Of a stretch of 18,727 bases of DNA, positions 1-5,845 are shown piece by piece (the first letter of the stretch is position 1; each line of letters opens with the position of its first letter). The notes below the pieces were generated by a model, which saw only the letters and a program-made list of their open reading frames with translations, made no database searches and had not been told where the DNA came from. Position numbers and translations under genes: made by a program. The DNA comes from Oscillospiraceae bacterium (lineage in GTDB: Bacteria > Bacillota > Clostridia > Oscillospirales > Acutalibacteraceae), in the NCBI GenBank assembly GCA_022508865.1, contig JAFLUK010000012.1:1-18727 (forward strand). Direction: 5' to 3'.

Positions 1-153
1 ATTTCACAATATAAACTGATAAAAAACTATAATATCAGCACAGGTCAACTTGACAGATTGCGAAAAAACGGCAATGTAAGCACCTATACCCTAAATCAAT
101 TATGTGAAATACTGGACTGCAAATTAGAAGATATTGCAGAATATAAAAAATAA
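1..153 (+). CDS. XRE/Cro-C1 family helix-turn-helix regulator, C-terminal part
   Basis: An open frame enters from the left edge and ends at TAA 151-153, giving 50 residues. It includes the stretch YNISTGQLDRLRKN followed by VSTYTLNQLCEILDC and ends EDIAEYKK. This matches the second half of small Cro/C1-type DNA-binding domains: recognition helix, then the helix that reads like 'L..LC.IL.C...DI'. These short proteins of roughly 65-75 residues are usually stand-alone repressors in Clostridia. The start codon and the first part of the domain are outside the window. The target genes cannot be read from what is visible. A hairpin terminator follows directly after the stop codon, so the gene ends a transcription unit. 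The family call is fairly secure; the specific role is unknown. Confidence 0.75.
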   Translation: MSQYKLIKNYNISTGQLDRLRKNGNVSTYTLNQLCEILDCKLEDIAEYKK

Positions 154-184
154 GCACTTCCGATTTTTTAGGAAGTGCTTTTGT
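152..184 (+). terminator. Rho-independent terminator after the XRE gene
   Basis: A perfect 10-bp stem AAGCACTTCC (152-161) / GGAAGTGCTT (171-180) with a 9-base loop is followed by a short T-rich tail. It begins inside the stop codon of the XRE gene. Confidence 0.75.
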
Positions 185-425
185 AATATCTTGGTCTTGC
201 CAAGATAAGTGTGTAAAATTTTTTCTCTATATCAAAGTTGAGTTAAGATTGACCCTTTTTATTCCTCTATTACTAGGGGTGTTTTTCAATGATTGGCATA
301 CTTTGGATTTTACCGTGTAGTTTTAATCACGGATATTTACCAATTGCTATCCGTCAACGTTATGGTTTTTTCCCCATAGAAAAGGGAATTGTAATTAAAA
401 AATTATAATTCCTTTTCATCGCTAT
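185..425. other. Intergenic stretch with three hairpins and no convincing gene
   Basis: The region holds an ATCTTGG (188-194) / CCAAGAT (200-206) hairpin, an ACGGATA (329-335) / TATCCGT (348-354) hairpin, and a long AT-rich hairpin 381-396 / 401-416. The last has a 16-bp stem with two G.T pairs on the plus strand. A 39-codon open frame (289-408, plus) has an AGGGG about 10 bases before its ATG, but its peptide resembles no family I recognise. The last hairpin lies just beyond the stop of the minus-strand gene at 426, so it could serve as that gene's terminator. Confidence 0.4.
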
Positions 426-623
426 TCAATCCCAATTAATGTTATTATGACTTACTGTTTCTCCGTTTGTGTATTCTTGCCTTGCCTCATTAATTGCCTT
501 TATATCCTCTACACTTGGTATATCATCATGAACAAAACGTTTTACAACTTCATAAAGCAATAATAAATCCTGTTCAGGTAAACAATCAATAAGGTCATTT
601 AATTGTTTCTTTATAAGTGACAT
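426..623 (-). CDS. Small antitoxin-like protein, orphan (hypothetical)
   Basis: The gene encodes 65 residues and has a very good ribosome binding site (AGGAGG, 7 bases before the ATG) and its own promoter. The protein is acidic and mostly helical. It starts with 'L...IDCLPEQDLLLLYEVVKRF' and ends with 'IKAINEARQEYTNGETVSHNNINWD'. The ending 'A..EY..GE..SH..I' resembles the C-terminal tails of many short antitoxin or antitoxin-like proteins of Firmicutes (RelB-like or unassigned), but no DNA-binding fold can be proved by eye. No toxin gene (RelE, PIN, HicA type) lies next to it: the left neighbour is the convergent XRE gene and the right one is PFOR. It could be a solitary remnant antitoxin or an unrelated small regulator. 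That it is a real gene is likely; its function is not known. Confidence 0.65.
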   Translation of the reverse strand: MSLIKKQLNDLIDCLPEQDLLLLYEVVKRFVHDDIPSVEDIKAINEARQEYTNGETVSHNNINWD

Positions 624-674
624 GCACTAACCTCCTATTTTTATCGCTGTTTTCATAAATTTATTATATTTCTA

Positions 675-703
675 ATTTTATCATACCAAAAAAATAGTTG
701 CAA
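675..703 (-). promoter_or_regulatory. Sigma-A promoter of the antitoxin-like gene
   Basis: On the minus strand, TTGCAA (703-698) is followed by 17 bases and then TAAAAT (680-675), about 50 bases before the start codon at 623. Confidence 0.6.
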
Positions 704-748
704 GTACTTTTCTTATTTGAACAGATTAGACTAATTAATGCCACAGAC

Positions 749-781
749 AAAACCCCCGCTACTATCCGTAGCGGGGGTTTT
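749..781 (-). terminator. Terminator of the PFOR gene
   Basis: A perfect 14-bp stem AAAACCCCCGCTAC (749-762) / GTAGCGGGGGTTTT (768-781) has a 5-base loop. On the minus strand it ends in TTTTG and lies about 45 bases after the PFOR stop codon. The symmetric A and T flanks could let it act in both directions. Confidence 0.9.
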
Positions 782-824
782 AACTAAAATTCAGTATTTT
801 TAAATAAAGTTACTTGCTTTAAAA

Positions 825-3800
825 TTACTTGTTTTCAGTTGGTTCTGCAAGGTATGCAAGGTGTGCATACTTATGAGCAGCAAGTTCCTCTGCCTGTGCA
901 AAGAGCTTTTCAGCCTTTTCAGGGTTGCTTCTTGCAAGAGCGTTGTAACGAACTTCGCCCATGATGAAGTCTCTGTAGGACTGTGTTGGAGCCTTGCAAT
1001 CAAGCATAAATGGATTTTTGCCTTCATCAGCAAGACGTGGGTCATATCTGAAGATGTTCCAGTAGCCTGCGTCAACAGCCTTCTTCTCTTCCATCTGTGC
1101 AATACCCATACCACCCTTGATACCGTGGTTGATACATGGAGCATAGCAGATGATAAGTGATGGACCGTTGTAAGCCTCTGCTTCCTTAAATGCCTTTAAG
1201 CACTGGTTGTAGTTAGCACCCATAGATACCTGTGCTGTGTATACATAACCATAGCTCATTGCAATAGCAGCAAGGTCCTTCTTCTTTGTTGTCTTACCGC
1301 CGGCTGCAAACTGTGCAATAGCACCGATTGGAGAAGCCTTTGAAGCCTGACCGCCTGTGTTGGAGTAAACTTCTGTGTCAAATACAACAATGTTTACGTT
1401 CTTGCCGGAAGCAATAACGTGGTCAAGACCGCCAAAGCCGATATCATAAGCCCAGCCGTCACCACCAAAGATCCACATTGATTTCTTTGCAAGTGAGTCT
1501 TTTTCTGCAAGAGTCTTGTCAATAACATCCTTGAGCTCGCCATCTGCTGTTGTAGCTTCAAGAGCAGCGATAAGAGCATCAGTTGCAATTCTTGACTCGC
1601 CGGAGTTTGTAAGAGTAGCCTTGTAGTCAGCTGCGGCCTTCTTTACAGCCTCGTCAGCTGTAAGCTCGGCAATCTGGTCTACATAACCTTCAAGTCTATC
1701 CTGAATAGCCTGCTGGCCAAGAGCCATACCAAGACCAAATTCAGCGTTATCTTCAAAGAGGGAGTTGTGCCATGCAGGACCAAAGCCCTTCTTATTTACT
1801 GTATATGGAGTTGCAGGAGCTGAACCACCCCAGATTGATGAACAACCTGTTGCGTTAGCAATGAACATTCTGTCACCAAAGAGCTGTGTTACAAGCTTTG
1901 CGTATGGTGTTTCACCACAGCCTGCACAAGCACCGGAGAATTCAAGGAGAGGCTGTTTGAACTGTGCGCTCTTTACTGTTGCGTCTGTTGCAATTTCAGG
2001 CTTATCAGAAACTGTAACAGCATAGTCAAATACCTTCTGCATTGGTCTCTGGCTATCGATTGGCTTCATTACAAGTGCCTGGTTGTCAGGCTTCTTGTTA
2101 CCAAGACAAGACTTTGCGCAAGCGCCGCAGCCTGTACAGTCAAGAGTTGAGATAGCCATTACGAACTTCATACCGTTAGCAGGCTTCATATCAGCAGATG
2201 GTGTGTTATCAGGAGCTGCTGCAAGCTCATCCTCTGTCATAACGATTGGACGGATAACTGCGTGAGGACATACCATTGAACAAATGTTACACTGGATACA
2301 AGCTGTTGGGTTCCATTCAGGAACGTCAACTGCAATACCTCTCTTTTCGTAAGCGGCAGAGCCCTGTGGTGCTTCACCGTCTACGTAATCCATAAAGGAA
2401 GAAACAGGGAGTTTGTTACCCTTGTATGCATTAACAGGGTTAAGAATTCCGTTAACATACTTAACAACTTCTTCTCTGCCCTCTGTTACAACTGTTTCCT
2501 GAACTTCGCCGGAACAGTTTGCCCAGTCAGCAGGAACGTCAACCTTTACAAAGCTTTCCATACCCTTGTCAATAGCCATGTGGTTCATATCAACAATAGC
2601 CTGACCCTTTTTGCTGTAGGACTTTGTAGCAGCATCTTTCATAAACTGCTTTGCATCTTCAGCAGGAATAATGTCGGCAATCTTAAAGAATGCAGACTGG
2701 AGAATTGTGTTGATTCTGTTTCCGAGACCGATTTCCTTACCAAGCTTGATACCGTCAATTGTGTAGAAGTTAATCTTCTTGTCGGCAATCATCTTCTTCA
2801 TATTTGCAGGAAGTCTTTCTGAAAGCTCTTCACCCTTCCAAGGACAGTTGAGAAGGAACGAACCGCCTTCCTTAAGGTCTTCTACGATTTCATACTTATC
2901 AACGTATGCAGGATTGTGACAAGCAACAAAGTCAGCCTGTGAAATATAGTATGTTGACTTGATTGGCTGGTCACCAAAACGAAGGTGAGAAACTGTAAGA
3001 CCACCGGACTTCTTTGAGTCATATGCAAAGTAGCCCTGTGCATACATATCTGTGTGGTCACCGATAATCTTAATGGAGTTCTTGTTAGCACCAACAGTAC
3101 CGTCAGCACCAAGACCCCAGAATTTACATGATGTTGTACCCTTAGGTGTTGTGTCAGGCTTTTCTACAACAGGGAGAGAAAGGTTTGTAACGTCATCAAC
3201 AATACCGATTGTAAATCTTCTCTTTGGTGTTGCAGACTGTGCATTTCTGTAAACAGCTACAATGTCACCAGGTGTTGTATCCTTGGAGCCAAGACCGTAA
3301 CGACCTGCATAAACAGAAACATTAGCAAATTCAGATGCATTGATTGCAGCAAGAACATCAAGGTAAAGAGGTTCACCGATTGAGCCCGGTTCCTTTGTTC
3401 TGTCAAGAACTGATAATGTTTTAACTGTCTTTGGAAGTTCAGAGAGGAGATAGTCAGCAACAAATGGTCTGTAAAGACGAACCTTTAAGAGACCTACCTT
3501 TTCTCCTGCAGCATTTAAGTAGTCAACAACTTCCTCTGCAGTATCACAAACAGAACCCATAGCAACAATAACGTGCTCTGCATCCTCTGCACCATAGTAG
3601 TTGAATGGCTTGTAGTTAGTGCCAAGCTTTGCATTAACTTTGTTCATATATTCAACAACTACTTCAGGAATTGCATCGTAATACTTGTTACAAGCTTCTC
3701 TTGCCTGGAAGAAGATGTCGTCATTCTGTGCAGTACCACGAATGTGTGGGTGTTCAGGGTTAAGTGAACGCTTTCTGTATGCTTCAACAGCATCCCAGTC

Positions 3801-4385
3801 AAGCATATCGCCAAGGTCATTATAATCCCAATATTCAATCTTCTGAATTTCGTGAGATGTACGGAAGCCATCAAAGAAATGAAGGAAAGGAACTAAACCC
3901 TTGATTGTTGAAAGGTGAGCAACAGCTGCAAGGTCCATAACTTCCTGTGGGTTGTTAGAGCAAAGCATTGCATAACCTGTCTGACGACAAGCATATACGT
4001 CTGAATGGTCACCAAAGATTGAAAGTGCGTGGCTTGTAAGCGCACGAGCTGAAACGTGAATAACTGATGGTAAAAGTTCACCTGCCATCTTATACATATT
4101 AGGAATCATAAGAAGCAGACCCTGTGATGCTGTGTATGTAGTTGTGAAAGCACCTGCTGTAAGTGAGCCGTGAACAGCACCGGCTGCGCCGCCTTCGCTC
4201 TGCATCTCTGTTACCTGTACTTCTCTGCCGAAAAGGTTCTTTCTGCCGGCTGTGGCATACTTATCAGTTTCATCAGCCATAACAGAAGAAGGTGTGATTG
4301 GATAGATAGCAGCTACGTCTGTAAATGCATAGGAAACATGAGCAGCAGCGCTGTTACCATCCATGGTTTTCATTTTTCTTGCCAT
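825..4385 (-). CDS. nifJ: Pyruvate:ferredoxin (flavodoxin) oxidoreductase, single-chain
   Basis: This enzyme oxidises pyruvate with CoA to acetyl-CoA and CO2 and passes two electrons to ferredoxin. It is the central fermentative step of anaerobes and acts in the cytosol. The 1186-residue length fits the homodimeric, single-polypeptide family (about 1170-1200). In order I see the N-terminal domain with the pyruvate-site motif YPITPSS (about 28-34), the domain II/III region, and an 8-Fe ferredoxin-like insert with CIQCNICSMVC (about 696) and CTGCGACAKSC (about 750). Next comes CAGCGETPY for the proximal cluster (about 818), then the TPP-binding GDGWAYDIGFGGLDH (about 975) and NTGGQ (about 1005). 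AGGAGG stands 9 bases before the ATG. The gene stands alone between its own promoter and a strong terminator. The frame is unbroken and all cluster cysteines are present. The alternative symbol por would be equally valid. Confidence 0.97.
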   Translation of the reverse strand: MARKMKTMDGNSAAAHVSYAFTDVAAIYPITPSSVMADETDKYATAGRKNLFGREVQVTEMQSEGGAAGAVHGSLTAGAFTTTYTASQGLLLMIPNMYKMAGELLPSVIHVSARALTSHALSIFGDHSDVYACRQTGYAMLCSNNPQEVMDLAAVAHLSTIKGLVPFLHFFDGFRTSHEIQKIEYWDYNDLGDMLDWDAVEAYRKRSLNPEHPHIRGTAQNDDIFFQAREACNKYYDAIPEVVVEYMNKVNAKLGTNYKPFNYYGAEDAEHVIVAMGSVCDTAEEVVDYLNAAGEKVGLLKVRLYRPFVADYLLSELPKTVKTLSVLDRTKEPGSIGEPLYLDVLAAINASEFANVSVYAGRYGLGSKDTTPGDIVAVYRNAQSATPKRRFTIGIVDDVTNLSLPVVEKPDTTPKGTTSCKFWGLGADGTVGANKNSIKIIGDHTDMYAQGYFAYDSKKSGGLTVSHLRFGDQPIKSTYYISQADFVACHNPAYVDKYEIVEDLKEGGSFLLNCPWKGEELSERLPANMKKMIADKKINFYTIDGIKLGKEIGLGNRINTILQSAFFKIADIIPAEDAKQFMKDAATKSYSKKGQAIVDMNHMAIDKGMESFVKVDVPADWANCSGEVQETVVTEGREEVVKYVNGILNPVNAYKGNKLPVSSFMDYVDGEAPQGSAAYEKRGIAVDVPEWNPTACIQCNICSMVCPHAVIRPIVMTEDELAAAPDNTPSADMKPANGMKFVMAISTLDCTGCGACAKSCLGNKKPDNQALVMKPIDSQRPMQKVFDYAVTVSDKPEIATDATVKSAQFKQPLLEFSGACAGCGETPYAKLVTQLFGDRMFIANATGCSSIWGGSAPATPYTVNKKGFGPAWHNSLFEDNAEFGLGMALGQQAIQDRLEGYVDQIAELTADEAVKKAAADYKATLTNSGESRIATDALIAALEATTADGELKDVIDKTLAEKDSLAKKSMWIFGGDGWAYDIGFGGLDHVIASGKNVNIVVFDTEVYSNTGGQASKASPIGAIAQFAAGGKTTKKKDLAAIAMSYGYVYTAQVSMGANYNQCLKAFKEAEAYNGPSLIICYAPCINHGIKGGMGIAQMEEKKAVDAGYWNIFRYDPRLADEGKNPFMLDCKAPTQSYRDFIMGEVRYNALARSNPEKAEKLFAQAEELAAHKYAHLAYLAEPTENK

Positions 4386-4466
4386 TGGAATTTTCCTCCT
4401 TAAATGATAAATGCTTAAGTTTTAAAAACAAAAGCAACAATTGGTTAAAAAGATACCCTATGTATC

Positions 4467-4494
4467 ATTATAATACTATCACTTTATCCGTAAA
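4467..4494 (-). promoter_or_regulatory. Promoter of the PFOR gene
   Basis: On the minus strand, TTTACG (4494-4489) is followed by 16 bases and a perfect TATAAT (4472-4467). The start would be near 4460, giving a leader of about 75 bases. It is back to back with the CBS-protein promoter starting at 4521. Confidence 0.6.
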
Positions 4495-4520
4495 TTGTAA
4501 AGTAGAAATGCCATTTTAAT

Positions 4521-4549
4521 TTGACAAATTATCGCTTTTTATGTAAACT
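4521..4549 (+). promoter_or_regulatory. Promoter of the CBS/CorC-domain gene
   Basis: A perfect -35 TTGACA (4521-4526), a 17-base spacer and TAAACT (4544-4549) lie about 60 bases upstream of the ATG at 4613. The -10 is only a moderate match. Confidence 0.55.
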
Positions 4550-4612
4550 CTTATTATAGATATAGTCATTTACACTATGAGTATATATTTTATCGGAAGG
4601 ATTGAAGTATAA

Positions 4613-5464
4613 ATGCCTGATGATGCAGGTGGCAATAAAAAAACCTTGTTGAAAAAAATTTTTGGAAATAAAAGCAAAGCAGAGGAAGAACAAAAGAAAG
4701 AGGAAGAAATACTCAGCCTTGTGGAGGAGGGTCACGAAAAGGGCCTTTTCAAAGACGAAACAAAGAACTTTATAGAAAATCTCTTTGACTTTGACGACAC
4801 CACCGCCTCTGAAATTATGACCCACCGAACAGAAATGACTGCCGTGGAGGATACCGACCCCCTGAGTCAGATTGTCCAGACCGCAATTGAGAGCGGATAT
4901 TCCCGAATACCCGTATATCACGATGACATTGACAACATTACGGGTATATTATATGTAAAGGATTTGCTGAAATATGTTTGCTCGGATGTGCCGGAGTCAT
5001 TTAAAATCACCGATATAACAAGGGATGTTATGTGTGTGCCCCGCAGTAAAAATCTCAGCCAGCTTTTTGCCGAAATGACAAAAAAGAAGATTCAGCTTGC
5101 CATTGTGGTGGATGAATACGGCGGTACAGAGGGCATTATTACTCTTGAGGATTTGATTGAGGATATTATGGGCAATATTCAGGACGAGTACGACAACGAG
5201 GACGAAGAGGGCAAAAAGCTCTCTGAAAACAAGTTTAACGTTGAGGGTACAATGACCCTTGATGATGTAAGCAACCTTATCGGATATGAATTCCCGAAAA
5301 CGGACTGCGACACCATTGCAGGCTTCATTTTGGAAAAAACGGGACAAATTCCTGCCGAGGGTGACCACCCTGTTGTGATTGAAAACAATTTGAAGCTTAC
5401 AGTCCTTGAGGTTGAGGACAGAAGAATTGCAAAAATCCTTATTGAAAAGAATGTTAAAAAATAA
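4613..5464 (+). CDS. Soluble CBS-pair and CorC/HlyC-domain protein
   Basis: The 283-residue protein starts with a charged, probably coiled N-terminus (residues 10-40). Two CBS repeats follow (about 64-125 with SGYSRIPVY, and 133-187 with VVDEYGGTEG then IITLEDLIEDIMG), and then a CorC_HlyC (transporter-associated) domain (about 203-280). This is the cytosolic half of the CNNM/CorC family of magnesium or divalent-cation exporters. The CBS pair binds adenine nucleotides in known members. No transmembrane segment is visible, so the usual N-terminal DUF21 membrane domain is missing, as in the short E. coli CorC type. The ATG at 4613 has GGAAGG about 12 bases upstream, a slightly long spacing. It is monocistronic between its own promoter and a terminator. 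Older databases label such proteins 'hemolysin C', which is unlikely to be their real role. A part in Mg2+/Co2+ handling is inferred from the family. Confidence 0.88.
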   Translation: MPDDAGGNKKTLLKKIFGNKSKAEEEQKKEEEILSLVEEGHEKGLFKDETKNFIENLFDFDDTTASEIMTHRTEMTAVEDTDPLSQIVQTAIESGYSRIPVYHDDIDNITGILYVKDLLKYVCSDVPESFKITDITRDVMCVPRSKNLSQLFAEMTKKKIQLAIVVDEYGGTEGIITLEDLIEDIMGNIQDEYDNEDEEGKKLSENKFNVEGTMTLDDVSNLIGYEFPKTDCDTIAGFILEKTGQIPAEGDHPVVIENNLKLTVLEVEDRRIAKILIEKNVKK

Positions 5465-5472
5465 TTTTACAG

Positions 5473-5503
5473 ACTCCAAGCCGGTTGACTTGGAGTTTTT
5501 TGT
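5473..5503 (+). terminator. Terminator after the CBS/CorC gene
   Basis: An 8-bp stem ACTCCAAG (5473-5480) / CTTGGAGT (5489-5496) with an 8-base loop is followed by a T-run, beginning 8 bases after the stop codon. Confidence 0.85.
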
Positions 5504-5511
5504 TTTATTAT

Positions 5512-5527
5512 ATACAATATATAGTGG
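5512..5527. promoter_or_regulatory. Distal NrdR-like box
   Basis: ATACAATATATAGTGG matches 14 of 16 positions of the published NrdR consensus ACACWATATATWGTGT. It lies immediately after the upstream terminator, far (over 300 bases) from the nrdD start. A poorer match (11 of 16) starts at 5537, but the 25-base offset is not the usual tandem spacing. Confidence 0.5.
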
Positions 5528-5623
5528 TGTGTAATGTCACAATATGTCGTTGTTTTCTCTATGGAATTTTTATAATTCTATATGGGAATTTTTTAAAAGA
5601 ATAAAAAGTTTACAGGGTAATAA

Positions 5624-5639
5624 CCACAATATATTGTGT
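5624..5639. promoter_or_regulatory. NrdR box 1 of the tandem pair
   Basis: CCACAATATATTGTGT matches the NrdR consensus ACACWATATATWGTGT at 15 of 16 positions, with a fully symmetric core. It sits just upstream of the -35 element at 5641. Confidence 0.85.
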
Positions 5640-5640
5640 G

Positions 5641-5668
5641 TTTACAACATTGTAACACTAATTATAGT
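5641..5668 (+). promoter_or_regulatory. Upstream nrdDG promoter
   Basis: TTTACA (5641-5646), 16 bases, TATAGT (5663-5668). The -10 element lies inside the second NrdR box (5655-5670), so bound NrdR would block polymerase. The transcript would have a leader of about 170 bases. Confidence 0.55.
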
Positions 5669-5670
5669 AA
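5655..5670. promoter_or_regulatory. NrdR box 2 of the tandem pair
   Basis: ACACTAATTATAGTAA matches the consensus at 12 of 16 positions. It starts exactly 31 bases after box 1, the three-helical-turn spacing typical of tandem NrdR sites. Confidence 0.7.
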
Positions 5671-5738
5671 TTGTCATTTTCTCTTAACAATCTGCCTTTT
5701 TGCACAAGAAATTATTTTTAAATTGGTGATTATGACGA

Positions 5739-5767
5739 TTGACTTACCACAATATATGGAATATACT
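5739..5767 (+). promoter_or_regulatory. Proximal nrdDG promoter with an embedded NrdR-like box
   Basis: TTGACT (5739-5744), a 17-base spacer and TATACT (5762-5767) make a near-consensus sigma-A promoter about 80 bases before the ATG. The spacer contains CCACAATATATGGAAT (5747-5762), which matches the NrdR consensus at 12 of 16 positions with an intact left half. Confidence 0.7.
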
Positions 5768-5845
5768 ATTAAGGCACATTAAAAAAGGGTATAAATAAAC
5801 GACACTACAAAAGTGGGTCAAATTTTCAGAACAGGAGCAAACGCT

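Noticed and set aside
800..4403. Many open frames of 60-115 codons inside the PFOR gene on both strands
   Set aside because: They lie wholly inside a well-identified gene, lack ribosome binding sites and have biased, low-complexity composition typical of shadow frames.
4997..5479. A 160-codon minus-strand frame opposite the CBS/CorC gene
   Set aside because: It is antisense to the conserved CBS and CorC domains, its peptide is unrecognisable, and it starts within the terminator region.
5813..5845. Upstream GTG as the nrdD start
   Set aside because: The AGGAG at 5833-5837 is correctly spaced for the ATG at 5846. The extra 11 residues do not resemble the ATP-cone N-terminus.
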